64,000 nt of DNA from Hyphomicrobiales bacterium. GTDB lineage: Bacteria > Pseudomonadota > Alphaproteobacteria > Rhizobiales > Rhizobiaceae. The stretch lies in NCBI GenBank assembly GCA_900470195.1, contig UEIJ01000008.1:1-64000 (forward strand), written 5' to 3'. The notes beneath the pieces were generated by a model. It had not been told where the DNA came from. It was given only the letters and a program-made list of their open reading frames with translations, and ran no database searches. The position numbers were made by a program, and so were the translations under genes. Below, piece by piece: positions 16,846 to 25,755 of the stretch (the first letter of the stretch is position 1; each line of letters opens with the position of its first letter).

Positions 16846-17547
16846 TTATTCCGGCAGCGGAGCCTTGTCCGGAAGCGGGAACAGCGTCACGAATTTTTCC
16901 GCAAGAGCGCGGTCGCCTATGATATTGAGAACATTGGCACTTTCCAGGGCTGAAAGAGGCTGCCCGCCATAAATGGCTGCGGCCAGCATGCGCGGCGAAC
17001 TTTCGAAATGCAGATCGTATTCCTGCGCCGTGCCGCGCTCTACCCGAATGCCGGTGTCGTCAAGATGGGCAGTGAAATCTTCCCCGTCCAGGCGAAGACC
17101 GATTACCGCGCGCAAACCTGCGGACCTGTCATGATCGATCATGGTCCGTAGCGAAAGCAGGAAGGATACGGTCGAGATCGGCAGGTTGGGATCATGTTTT
17201 GGCGACCGTGCCGCCCACCGGCCCAATGCCTGAAGTATAGGTTCGCTCTCATAACCCCATTCGGTCAACTCGTAGACCTGCACCGATGCGGGAGGCGGGA
17301 GTTTCTTCTTGCGAAGAATGCCCGCTTCTTCCAAGCCTTCCAGCCGCTGCGTGAGGACATTTGCGCTCACGCCCGGCAGGTCAGCCCTCAAATCGCTGAA
17401 GCGTTTGGCGCCGAACATCAATTCGCGCATCACCAGAAGCGACCAGCGTTCCCCAATCAAATCAAGGGCATGAGCCGCGGCGCAGGCATCGTCATAGCTG
17501 CGCTTCGCAGGTGGCTTTTCCGGTTTGGTTATTTTTTCTAACTTCAT
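16846..17547 (-). CDS. HxlR-family regulator with C-terminal SCP2-like domain
   Basis: A 233-residue protein: HxlR winged helix in the N-terminal half (CAAAHALDLIGERWSLLVMRELMFGAKRFSDLRADLPGVSANVLTQRLEGLEEAGIL), then a ~110-residue alpha/beta region resembling the sterol carrier-like domain found in longer HxlR proteins. The typical HxlR length is 100-130, so the extra domain is the distinguishing part and may sense a hydrophobic ligand. A GTTGC element (17549-17553) lies right before the start codon. It is divergent from the VOC gene at 17732. Confidence 0.82.
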   Translation of the reverse strand: MKLEKITKPEKPPAKRSYDDACAAAHALDLIGERWSLLVMRELMFGAKRFSDLRADLPGVSANVLTQRLEGLEEAGILRKKKLPPPASVQVYELTEWGYESEPILQALGRWAARSPKHDPNLPISTVSFLLSLRTMIDHDRSAGLRAVIGLRLDGEDFTAHLDDTGIRVERGTAQEYDLHFESSPRMLAAAIYGGQPLSALESANVLNIIGDRALAEKFVTLFPLPDKAPLPE

Positions 17548-17731
17548 GGTTGCTAATTATAACTTATATGCCATTATGTACAAGCGAACTTTGACTTCAT
17601 CCGTTGCAATTGCGCCAACTGGTTTGCGCGAAGGCTCAATCTTATCGCCGGGGAGCCGAGCAGGCGATGGATAATCGTTTCAGATAAACATCAAATAAGA
17701 GCGGGCCGCTTGGCCCATTGGAGGAAATAAC

Positions 17732-18148
17732 ATGCCGAAAATGATTTTCGTGAACCTGCCCGTGAAGAACGTCGCGAAGTCGACCGCGTTCTACGAAGCG
17801 ATTGGCGCCACCAAGAACGAGATGTTCTCGGACGAAACGGCTTCCGGCATGGTCTTTTCGGATACGATCCACGTGATGATCCTTGATCACGACAAATTCA
17901 GCCAGTTCACGCCGAAGAAGATCGCCGACGCCAATGCGGTCAGCGAAGTGCTGGTCTGCCTGTCGGCCGAAAGCAAGGCCGAAGTGGATGCCACCGTGGA
18001 GAAGGCACTGAACGCTGGCGGAAAGGCCGATCCGGGCCCGAAGCAGGATTATGGCTTCATGTATGGGCGCAGCTTCGAGGATCTGGACGGCCATATCTGG
18101 GAGATAATGTGGATGGACATGGAAGAAGCCAGGAAGGTCATGGGCTAG
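17732..18148 (+). CDS. VOC (glyoxalase-like) family protein
   Basis: A 138-residue VOC protein (MIFVNLPVKNVAKSTAFYEAIGATKN ... FMYGRSFEDLDGHIWEIMWMD) of the lactoylglutathione lyase-like group. The conserved DLDGHIWE near the C-terminus fits a metal ligand site. GGAGGAAA lies just before the ATG. The substrate is unknown. It is followed 39 bases later by another VOC protein and stands opposite the HxlR regulator, which may control both. Confidence 0.8.
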   Translation: MPKMIFVNLPVKNVAKSTAFYEAIGATKNEMFSDETASGMVFSDTIHVMILDHDKFSQFTPKKIADANAVSEVLVCLSAESKAEVDATVEKALNAGGKADPGPKQDYGFMYGRSFEDLDGHIWEIMWMDMEEARKVMG

Positions 18149-18187
18149 CGCTCGGGAGAATGACCACACAAGACAATGGAGGAGAAA

Positions 18188-18673
18188 ATGTCGGGTCTGA
18201 CAATCTGTCTCTGGTTTGACGGCAATGCCGAAGAAGCCGCGAACCACTATGTCTCGATCTTCCGCGCGTGCGGAAGATCGGCTTCGATCGACGGCGCCAT
18301 CCGTTTCAAGCATGGCCACCAGCAAAATGAGGATCAGCCGGTCACGGTGAACTTTACACTCGACGGGCAGAAAATATGCGGCCTGAACGGTGGACCCCAG
18401 TTCAAGTTTTCACCGGCAAGTTCGCTGATCGTGCGATGCAGGGATCAGGCGGAAGTGGATGCGTTCTGGGAGAAGCTGCTGGAAGGCGGCTCGCCGATGG
18501 AATGCAGCTGGCTGACGGATAAATACGGTTTGCCGTGGCAGATCGTTCCTGACATGCTGCTGGATACTTTGCAGGATGGTCCGCCGGACGTGCGCCAGCG
18601 CGTTGCGGATGCCATGATGAAGATGGTCAAGATCGATATTGCGACGCTGGAAGCCGCGCGCGACGCGGCTTAA
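18188..18673 (+). CDS. PhnB-like VOC protein
   Basis: A 161-residue PhnB/3-demethylubiquinone methyltransferase-like VOC protein (LTICLWFDGNAEEAANHYVSIF ... DKYGLPWQIVPDMLLDTLQDG). The ATG at 18188 is chosen because the ATG at 18176 is part of its GGAGGAG binding site. Residues ~30-55 read unlike the usual FPNSKI-type segment of the family, so a pair of compensating indels is possible, although the length is normal. The last four bases overlap the stop of the convergent monooxygenase gene. Confidence 0.75.
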   Translation: MSGLTICLWFDGNAEEAANHYVSIFRACGRSASIDGAIRFKHGHQQNEDQPVTVNFTLDGQKICGLNGGPQFKFSPASSLIVRCRDQAEVDAFWEKLLEGGSPMECSWLTDKYGLPWQIVPDMLLDTLQDGPPDVRQRVADAMMKMVKIDIATLEAARDAA

Positions 18674-19896
18674 TCCCCTATGGCCGCGACCGCGTCATAG
18701 CCATAAAGCCAGTCCAGATCCTTAAGGAAACTGTCCGGGCTGCGCATGGCGAAGAGCGTGTTGCGGCCAAGCGCGAAAATGCCGGTTGCGTGATAGGCGA
18801 ACCTGTTCAACTGGCCGCGTTTGGCAACCGCCGCGATCCGCGCCTTGCGGGCGGCATCGAAACGCTTCAGCCCGGCTTCGCGGTCGCTTCCGTCGAGCGC
18901 TTGCGCCAGTGCTGCCGCATCCTCGATTGCCATGGCCGCGCCCTGCGCCGCAAAAGGCGTGACCGCATGTGAGGCATCGCCGAGAAAAATGGTGCGGGCC
19001 GGACCGACGAATTGCGCGTCCGCCATTTCAAAAAGCGGCCAGTAGGTCCATTCATCCGTAGCTGCGAGTACGTCGCGAACAGGCGCGCCCCAGTCGGCAT
19101 AGATGGATCGCAGACGCGCCGGGTCGCCGGTTCTGGACCAGACCTCGCCGGGGTTTTCGCCTGTCATGATGGCGACGAAGTTGAAGAAACTGCCGCCCTT
19201 GACCGGATAGGCGATGAAATGCGCCTTGTTGCCGAGCCAGGCGGAGACAGCTTTGCGTTCCGGCATGGCGTTGAGGAAGGAAGCGGGCAGGGCGCTGGCG
19301 GCAAGGGTTGTGCGCCATGCAATATGGCCGCTGAACCGTGCCTTGCTGAAACCTGCCTTGGACCGTTCCGCCGACCAGACACCATCGCAGGCGATCAGAT
19401 AGGCGGCGTCGGCGGGCTGTTCGGAATTTCCATGGCGGATGGTGGCTGCAACGGTCCCGTTTTCGACGCGATGGCTTGTGATTTCAGCGCCAAGGCTGAT
19501 CTCGATGCCGGGCTGTTCGCGGCAGGCATCGAGCAGTGCCGATTGCAGGTCGGCGCGATGACAGACGACATAGGGATGGTGCCAGCGCTCATAGGCCTTG
19601 TCGCCGAGCTTCATTTCCATCAGTGGGCGCGCCTTGCGCCCGTCCATGAGGTAGAGCGCTTGCGGCGTGACAGCTTGTGCGGAGAGGCGATGGGCAACGC
19701 CGAGCCGTTCCAGATGACGCATTGCATTGGGAGCAAGTTGCAGGCCCGCGCCGACTTCCGAAAGGCTCTCGGCCTTTTCGATGAGACGGATATTCCAGCC
19801 GCGCGCCGCAAGCTCCAATGCCGCCGAAAGACCGGCAACGCCAGCTCCGGCGATCAATATGCGCCCTTTGCTCATTTCTATGAGATCATCCGGCAT
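18670..19896 (-). CDS. FAD-dependent aromatic monooxygenase (salicylate hydroxylase-like)
   Basis: A 408-residue group A flavin monooxygenase. Dinucleotide motif GAGVAGLSAALELAARGW near the N-terminus, the DG motif (ACDGVWS) in the middle and the FAD ribityl-binding GDASHAVTPFAAQGAAMAIEDA near residue 300 are complete. Relatives hydroxylate aromatic acids such as salicylate or 3-hydroxybenzoate with NAD(P)H; the substrate here is not known. An alternative start (ATG at 19875) begins MSKGRILI. It lies 24 bases after the zf-CHCC gene on the same strand, so the two are probably co-transcribed. Confidence 0.82.
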   Translation of the reverse strand: MPDDLIEMSKGRILIAGAGVAGLSAALELAARGWNIRLIEKAESLSEVGAGLQLAPNAMRHLERLGVAHRLSAQAVTPQALYLMDGRKARPLMEMKLGDKAYERWHHPYVVCHRADLQSALLDACREQPGIEISLGAEITSHRVENGTVAATIRHGNSEQPADAAYLIACDGVWSAERSKAGFSKARFSGHIAWRTTLAASALPASFLNAMPERKAVSAWLGNKAHFIAYPVKGGSFFNFVAIMTGENPGEVWSRTGDPARLRSIYADWGAPVRDVLAATDEWTYWPLFEMADAQFVGPARTIFLGDASHAVTPFAAQGAAMAIEDAAALAQALDGSDREAGLKRFDAARKARIAAVAKRGQLNRFAYHATGIFALGRNTLFAMRSPDSFLKDLDWLYGYDAVAAIGD

Positions 19897-19920
19897 CGGG
19901 TCCCGGGAGGGCCGCCCAGA

Positions 19921-20175
19921 TCAGGCAGCCTTATCAGCGGGCGCTTCGTAAACGCAGCCAGCCGGAACGGTTTCGTCGGCATGAAGCTTTGCATTGTAGC
20001 GATAAAGCGTCGAGCAATACGGGCAAACGACTTCGCTTTCATCACCCATGTCGAGAAACACATGCGGATGATCGAAAGGCGGGTTTGCACCGACGCACAT
20101 GAATTCCTTCACGCCGATTTCGATGGCCGCATGGCCGGCGTCGTTCTGAAAGTGAGGAATGATGTGATCGGACAT
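19921..20175 (-). CDS. zf-CHCC zinc-finger protein
   Basis: An 84-residue protein with the CHCC pattern EFMCVG-x-HPHVFLDMG ... VVCPYCSTLYRY, as in the C-terminus of mitochondrial complex I subunit NDUFS6 and small alphaproteobacterial relatives. Four ligands (Cys, His, Cys, Cys) would bind one zinc. GGAG stands 9 bases before the ATG at 20175; the longer frame is not supported. It lies upstream of the flavin monooxygenase gene, with which it probably shares an mRNA. Confidence 0.78.
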   Translation of the reverse strand: MSDHIIPHFQNDAGHAAIEIGVKEFMCVGANPPFDHPHVFLDMGDESEVVCPYCSTLYRYNAKLHADETVPAGCVYEAPADKAA

Positions 20176-20335
20176 AACATGCTCCGGTTCTGGTCGATGG
20201 GCGGTATGGGCATGGACTTGCACCGGTTGCCGGGCAAGATCATGCATAGACATTGGCATGCCTGTACCGCGAAAGTCTTGTTTCCGGAAGCGTTTTCATC
20301 AATTCTGAGGACATTTCAAGCTATTTGCTATCAAA

Positions 20336-20349
20336 CTGTCATATGACAG
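20336..20349 (+). promoter_or_regulatory. Candidate Pho box / palindrome ahead of ppk
   Basis: CTGTCATATGACAG is a perfect palindrome of two CTGTCAT half-sites. CTGTCAT is the consensus half-site of the rhizobial PhoB box, and a weaker half-site (TTGCTAT) lies 11 bases upstream at 20325. It is ~110 bases before the ppk start. Confidence 0.4.
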
Positions 20350-20365
20350 CCATAGGCTTATCGAG

Positions 20366-20400
20366 CGTCCAGAAAAGTGCGAAGCAGTTTTCGATCAGGA
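20366..20400. repeat. Copy of a dispersed palindromic repeat in the ppk leader
   Basis: The segment reads like CAGAAAAGTGCGAAGCAGTT followed by TTCGATCAGGATGCGC, close to the better preserved element at 28851-28894. Confidence 0.45.
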
Positions 20401-20459
20401 TGCGCGGAGAAACAGACAGACGGAGCCGGAACGTTCCGGTGGCGGTCGGGACAGGAAAC

Positions 20460-22754
20460 ATGAGCGAAAACAGCGTTATGGCGAGCGAAACCCCCAGCGT
20501 GACCGAAGGCGGGACACACGAGATGACAGCCGGACTAGCCCCCAACCCAAACGTTCTCCCCGATATGGACGCGGCCCCTGACATTCACAAAGCTTTGAAC
20601 GGCGAACTGATGCAGAGCGCCGACCGCTTCGTGAACCGCGAGTTTTCGTGGCTGCAGTTCAATCGGCGCGTTCTCGAAGAAGCCGCGAACATGCGCCAAC
20701 CCTTGCTCGAACGCCTCCGCTTCCTGTCCATTTCCGCCGCCAACCTTGATGAATTCTTCATGGTCCGTATCGCCGGTCTTGCAGCGCAGGTGCGTGCCGG
20801 CGTGGCGATGCGCAGTGCCGATGGACGCACCCCGCAGGAACAGCTCGATTTCGTTCTGGACGAAGTAGGGCGCCTGCAGGAAGAGCAGCAGCAGCGCCTG
20901 CGCGCCTTGCGTGAGGAGCTGGAACAGGAAAGCATCGAGATCGTCCGCCCGTCCGCGCTTTCAAAACCGGAAAAGGAATGGCTTGAAAACCACTTCCTCG
21001 AAACGATTTTCCCGGTCCTGACGCCGCTTTCCATCGATCCGGCGCATCCGTTCCCTTTCATCCCCAATCTGGGCTTCTCCATCGCTTTGCAGCTTGCGCG
21101 GCGCGCCGATAATCATCCGATGACGGCGCTCCTGCGCATCCCGGTTGCGCTGAAACGCTTTATTCAGTTGCCGACGGATCAGGCCAATGACTACCGCTTC
21201 ATCACCATCGAGGATGCAGTGAGCCTGTTCATCGGACGGCTTTTCCCCGGTTATGAAGTGCGTGGCGCCGGTACGTTCCGTATCATCCGCGACAGCGATA
21301 TCGAAGTCGAGGAAGAGGCGGAAGATCTGGTTCGCCTCTTCGAGACAGCGCTGAAGCGCCGCCGCCGTGGTCAGGTGATCCGCATCGAGTTCGACGGTGA
21401 AATGCCGGAAGCTTTGCGCATCTTCGTCGCGACGGAACTTGGCGTTTCTGAAAACCGGATCAGCGTGCACGAAGGACTGCTGGCGCTGAACATGATTTCG
21501 GAGATCGTTTCGATCCCGCGTGAAGACCTCAAATTCGTATCCTACAACCCGCGCTTTCCGGAACGTATTCGCGAACATGGCGGCGACTGCTTCGCTGCGA
21601 TTCGCGAAAAGGACATCGTGGTCCATCATCCCTATGAATCCTTCGACGTGGTGGTGCAGTTCCTGCGGCAGGCCGCAGCCGACCCGGACGTGCTGGCCAT
21701 CAAGCAGACGCTTTACCGCACCTCCAACGACAGCCCGATCGTGCGTGCGCTGGTGGATGCAGCCGAAGCTGGCAAGTCGGTGACGGCGCTGGTCGAGCTG
21801 AAAGCCCGCTTCGATGAGGAAGCAAACATCCGCTGGGCGCGCGATCTGGAACGCGCTGGCGTTCAGGTGGTGTTCGGCTTCATCGAGTTGAAAACACACG
21901 CTAAAATGTCGCTTGTCGTGCGCCGCGAAGACCAGAAGCTGCGTTCCTATGTGCATCTTGGCACCGGCAATTATCACCCGATCACGGCGCGCATCTATAC
22001 CGATCTGTCGTTCTTCACGTCGGACGCGGATATTGCCCGCGATGTGGCGCATATCTTCAATTTCATCACCGGCTACGCCCAGCCTGCCGAGGAGATGAAG
22101 ATCGCGATTTCACCCTTCACGCTGCGCGCCCGCATTCTGAAACACATTGAGGACGAGGTCGCCCATGCCAAGGCCGGACGTCCGGCGGCGATCTGGATGA
22201 AGATGAATGCGCTGGTCGATCCACAGATAATTGACGCACTCTACATGGCGAGCCAGGCTGGCGTGCAGATCGATCTCGTTGTGCGTGGCATCTGCTGCCT
22301 GCGTCCGGGCGTTCCGGGGCTTTCCGACAATATTCGCGCCAAGTCGATTGTCGGGCGTTTTCTGGAACATAGCCGCATTTTCTGCTTTGGAAACGGCAAT
22401 GACCTGCCGTCCGACAAGGCCATCGTCTATATCGGTTCCGCCGACATGATGCCGCGCAATCTGGATCGCCGCGTGGAGACCCTCGTTCCGATCACAAATG
22501 CCACGGTGCATCAGCAAATCCTGTCGCAAATCATGTTTGCCAACATAATTGATAACCAACAGAGCTATCAGCTACTTGCGGACGGCACCTCTCGCCGGAT
22601 AGAAAAAGAAGAAGGAGAGGAAGCTTTCAACGCGCAGGAATATTTCATGACCAATCCTAGTCTGTCGGGTCGCGGAAAGTCGCTGAAGTCTTCGGCCCCC
22701 CGCCTTATCGCGCATCGCAAGCGTGCGCAGGCGGAGAGAAAAACGACTGCATGA
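20460..22754 (+). CDS. ppk: Polyphosphate kinase 1
   Basis: A PPK1 of 764 residues that reversibly transfers the gamma phosphate of ATP to polyphosphate. The N-domain begins [19 protein letters not shown]. The phosphorylated His lies in [16 protein letters not shown], followed by [20 protein letters not shown], and the second conserved His is in [11 protein letters not shown] start at the ATG at 20460 (GGACAGGAA upstream); ~50 poorly conserved residues precede the enzyme domain. It is coupled to ppx by a 4-base overlap. Confidence 0.95.
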   Translation: MSENSVMASETPSVTEGGTHEMTAGLAPNPNVLPDMDAAPDIHKALNGELMQSADRFVNREFSWLQFNRRVLEEAANMRQPLLERLRFLSISAANLDEFFMVRIAGLAAQVRAGVAMRSADGRTPQEQLDFVLDEVGRLQEEQQQRLRALREELEQESIEIVRPSALSKPEKEWLENHFLETIFPVLTPLSIDPAHPFPFIPNLGFSIALQLARRADNHPMTALLRIPVALKRFIQLPTDQANDYRFITIEDAVSLFIGRLFPGYEVRGAGTFRIIRDSDIEVEEEAEDLVRLFETALKRRRRGQVIRIEFDGEMPEALRIFVATELGVSENRISVHEGLLALNMISEIVSIPREDLKFVSYNPRFPERIREHGGDCFAAIREKDIVVHHPYESFDVVVQFLRQAAADPDVLAIKQTLYRTSNDSPIVRALVDAAEAGKSVTALVELKARFDEEANIRWARDLERAGVQVVFGFIELKTHAKMSLVVRREDQKLRSYVHLGTGNYHPITARIYTDLSFFTSDADIARDVAHIFNFITGYAQPAEEMKIAISPFTLRARILKHIEDEVAHAKAGRPAAIWMKMNALVDPQIIDALYMASQAGVQIDLVVRGICCLRPGVPGLSDNIRAKSIVGRFLEHSRIFCFGNGNDLPSDKAIVYIGSADMMPRNLDRRVETLVPITNATVHQQILSQIMFANIIDNQQSYQLLADGTSRRIEKEEGEEAFNAQEYFMTNPSLSGRGKSLKSSAPRLIAHRKRAQAERKTTA

Positions 22755-24289
22755 GTCCAGCTGTAGCACAAGGCCGCCTCAAGGGACTGAAGCCCGTTGC
22801 GGTCATCGACATTGGCTCGAACTCGATCCGTGTCGTCATCTATGAAGGCATCGTCCGTTCTCCGACGGTGCTTTTCAACGAAAAGATTTTATGCGGCCTC
22901 GGAAAAGGCCTCGCGAAGACCGGCAAGCTCAACGAGAAATCCGTTGAGGCGGCGCTGCGCGCGCTGAAGCGTTTTCGCGCCTTGGCGGAACAGGCTGGCG
23001 CGGTCTCCATTCATGCGCTGGCCACCGCTGCCGCGCGCGAAGCGAAAAACGGCCCTGACTTCATCGCACAGGCGGAAGCCATTCTCGGTCGCCATATCGA
23101 AGTGCTCTCCGGCAAGGAAGAAGCCTACTATTCGGCGCTCGGCATCATTTCCGGCTTCTACAAGCCGAAGGGCGTGACGGGCGACCTTGGCGGCGGCAGT
23201 CTCGAACTGGTCGCCGTGGATGACCACGAGGTGGGCGAGGGGATTACCTTGCCGCTCGGCGGTCTGCGTTTGCAGGATATGTCCGATGGACGGCTGCCAG
23301 AGGCAACCAAGATTGCGCGCGCGGAACTGGCGAAGGCGACGCTTCTGAAAGCCCATCAGGGCCAGGTTTTCTATGCGGTCGGCGGCACGTGGCGTAACCT
23401 TGCCAAGCTGCATATGACGGCGAAGAACTATCCGCTGCACGTCATGCACGGCTACGAGATGAACCCGGTGGAAGCGCAAAGCTTCCTGAAGCGCGTCGCC
23501 AAGGGAAATCTCGACACGATGCGCGGCATCGAGGCGGTTTCCAAGAATCGCCGCCAGCTTTTGTCTTATGGCGCCACGGTGTTGCTGGAGACGATCCGTC
23601 TGATGAAGCCTTCCAAGATTGTTTTCTCGGCGCTCGGCGTGCGCGAAGGCTATCTTTATTCGCTCCTGCCCAAGAACGAACAGCTTCTCGATCCGCTGCT
23701 GGCTTCGGCGGACGAGTTTTCCATTTTGCGCTCACGTTCTCCGCGCCATGCCCGTGAACTGGCGACGTGGACGACATTGTCCCTGCCGGTCCTGGGGTTT
23801 GACGAAACCGACGACGAGGCGCGCTACAGGCAGGCAGCCTGCCTCGTGGCCGATATAAGCTGGCGCGCGCATCCCGACTATCGCGGCTCGCAGGCGCTGA
23901 ACATCATCGCTCACGGCTCGTTCGGCGGTATCGACCATGCGGGACGTTCCTTCATGGCGCTCGCCAATTATTACCGTCACGAGGGGCTGATCGAGGATGA
24001 GATCGCGCCGGAGATCGTGCAACTCGCCACGCCGCGCCTGCGCGAAAGGGCGAAGCTGCTCGGGGCGCTTCTGCGCGTGGTCTACCTTCTGTCGGCTTCG
24101 ATGCCGGGCGTCATTCCGCGCCTTGTCTGGCGCGAGGAAGAAAACGGCATTGCGCTGGTGGTTCCCGGCGATCTTGCCGATCTGATTTCGGACCGTCCCG
24201 AAGGCCGCCTGCAGCAACTGGCGAAACTGACAGGAAAGAACCTCTATTTCGCGGTGGGCGACGGCGCGATCGAGGAGACGCGGGAATAA
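22751..24289 (+). CDS. ppx: Exopolyphosphatase (Ppx/GppA)
   Basis: A 512-residue member of the ASKHA fold that removes terminal phosphates from polyphosphate, and may act on pppGpp. Phosphate 1 motif [16 protein letters not shown] near the N-terminus, phosphate 2 motif [11 protein letters not shown] around residue 140, then an HD-like helical C-domain ([20 protein letters not shown]). Its ATGA start overlaps the ppk stop, so synthesis and breakdown enzymes are made together. The stop codon sits in the first copy of an octamer repeat cluster. Confidence 0.93.
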   Translation: MSPAVAQGRLKGLKPVAVIDIGSNSIRVVIYEGIVRSPTVLFNEKILCGLGKGLAKTGKLNEKSVEAALRALKRFRALAEQAGAVSIHALATAAAREAKNGPDFIAQAEAILGRHIEVLSGKEEAYYSALGIISGFYKPKGVTGDLGGGSLELVAVDDHEVGEGITLPLGGLRLQDMSDGRLPEATKIARAELAKATLLKAHQGQVFYAVGGTWRNLAKLHMTAKNYPLHVMHGYEMNPVEAQSFLKRVAKGNLDTMRGIEAVSKNRRQLLSYGATVLLETIRLMKPSKIVFSALGVREGYLYSLLPKNEQLLDPLLASADEFSILRSRSPRHARELATWTTLSLPVLGFDETDDEARYRQAACLVADISWRAHPDYRGSQALNIIAHGSFGGIDHAGRSFMALANYYRHEGLIEDEIAPEIVQLATPRLRERAKLLGALLRVVYLLSASMPGVIPRLVWREEENGIALVVPGDLADLISDRPEGRLQQLAKLTGKNLYFAVGDGAIEETRE

Positions 24290-24372
24290 GGCAGTAAGCG
24301 AGTAGGGCAGTAAGGCAGTATGTTTAGCGCGAGCATTCACATATTGCCTTACTGCCTTATTGCCTTATTGCC
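24290..24372. repeat. Inverted cluster of GGCAGTAA octamers between ppx and rnd
   Basis: Three GGCAGTA(A/T) units (24290, 24306, 24314) face four complementary units of the TTAYTGCC type (24342-24372) across a ~17-base centre. The inner parts (24306-24322 and 24340-24356) form a 17-base stem with one G-U pair. It may act as a bidirectional terminator for the convergent genes; the ordered octamers are unusual. Confidence 0.65.
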
Positions 24373-25530
24373 CTACTCCCCTAAATCCACCGCCGTTATC
24401 CGCCGGTTCTCGAACTTGATGCCGATCTTGCCGTCGATGAGATCGAGCGCCTTCTGGCCGAAAACCTCGCGCCGCCAGCCATGCAGGGCGGGCACGTTGG
24501 CCTTGTCGCCTTCCGAAGCGATCTTGTCGATGTCGTCGGAGCTCGCCACGATCTTCGCCGCGACGCCATGCTCTTCGGTGACAAGCTTGAGCAGAACCTT
24601 GAGAATATCTGCTGCAGCGGCGCTGCCTTCCGGCGAATGCGACGGCTTCGGCAATTTCGGCAGATCTTCCTTGGGGATTTCAAGCGCCGACTGGATCGCG
24701 GCGACAAGCCCGGCGGCCTGTGCCGAACGCTCCCATCCTTTCGGAATGGAACGAAGGCGTCCAAGCGCTTCCGCGTCACGCGGCTGCTGCTGCGCGATTT
24801 CGGCTATCGTGTCGTCCTTGATGATGCGTCCGCGCGGCACATTGCGTTCGCGCGCTTCGCGTTCGCGCCATGCTGCCACGGCCTGAACGATTGCCTGCTC
24901 GATTGGCTTGCGAACGCGTGCCTTGACCCGCCGCCATGCATCGTCCGGATGCAGATCGTAGGTTTCGCGGGACGTCAGCACCGCCATTTCCTCGTTCACC
25001 CACTCGCTACGGCCCTCTTTCTCGAGTTCCTGCTTCAGATAGAGATAAATGTCGCGCAGATAGGTGACGTCGGCCAGCGCATAGTCGAGCTGCTTGTCGG
25101 AAAGGGGGCGGCGTCGCCAGTCGGTGAAGCGGGACGACTTGTCGATGTGCTTGCCTGTGACCTTCTGCACAAGCTGGTCGTAGGAAATGGCGTCGCCAAA
25201 CCCGCAAACCATTGCGGCCACCTGACTGTCGAAGACAGGCGAGGGGATGAGGTCGCCGAGGTGGAAGACGATTTCGATGTCCTGCCGCGCGGCATGGAAA
25301 ACCTTGACCACCTTTTCGTCCGCCATCAGGCGGAAGAACGGCGCGAGGTCCAGCCCCGGCGCAAGCGCGTCCACAAGCGCCGTGTGGTCGGGCGAAGCCA
25401 TCTGGATAAGGCACAATTCCGGCCAGAACGTCGTTTCGCGGATGAACTCCGTGTCGACCGTGACGAAATCGGATTTGGAAAGGGCGGATACGGCCTCTTC
25501 GAGGGCCTCTGTCGTCGTAATAAGATGCAT
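24373..25530 (-). CDS. rnd: Ribonuclease D
   Basis: A 385-residue 3'-5' exoribonuclease of tRNA processing. DEDD nuclease motifs are visible: VTVDTEFIRETTFWPELCLIQ (Asp, Glu), HAARQDIEIVFHLG (Asp), and the Y..D set DYALADVTYLRDIY. An HRDC domain lies near residues 210-290 (AIVQAVAAWREREARERNVPRGRIIKDDTIAEIA). The stop codon lies in the octamer repeat. It is divergent from aspS, with a 225-base shared upstream region. Confidence 0.92.
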   Translation of the reverse strand: MHLITTTEALEEAVSALSKSDFVTVDTEFIRETTFWPELCLIQMASPDHTALVDALAPGLDLAPFFRLMADEKVVKVFHAARQDIEIVFHLGDLIPSPVFDSQVAAMVCGFGDAISYDQLVQKVTGKHIDKSSRFTDWRRRPLSDKQLDYALADVTYLRDIYLYLKQELEKEGRSEWVNEEMAVLTSRETYDLHPDDAWRRVKARVRKPIEQAIVQAVAAWREREARERNVPRGRIIKDDTIAEIAQQQPRDAEALGRLRSIPKGWERSAQAAGLVAAIQSALEIPKEDLPKLPKPSHSPEGSAAAADILKVLLKLVTEEHGVAAKIVASSDDIDKIASEGDKANVPALHGWRREVFGQKALDLIDGKIGIKFENRRITAVDLGE

Positions 25531-25755
25531 GGTTACCTTTTAGAGAAAGCGCGGCCGCTTGTCCCGAAAGAATGCGCAAAACGCGCTGTATAACAAGTGC
25601 AAATAGTGTTTTTTGTCGATACTTTGCGTCAAGGCGCCCGAACCTCGACGCTTGCAGAGAGTGCAGACTTGACAAAACCTGGTCAAAATGCGCTTTTCCG
25701 CCAGAATTTGCAGCGCTTTGCCTGCACTGATTTATCTTACCAAAAGGCAGAAATC

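Noticed and set aside
18255..18345. Compensating frameshifts in the PhnB-like gene
   Set aside because: The segment is unlike the family consensus, but gene length is normal and no alternative frame gives a clearly better match. It is noted only as an oddity.
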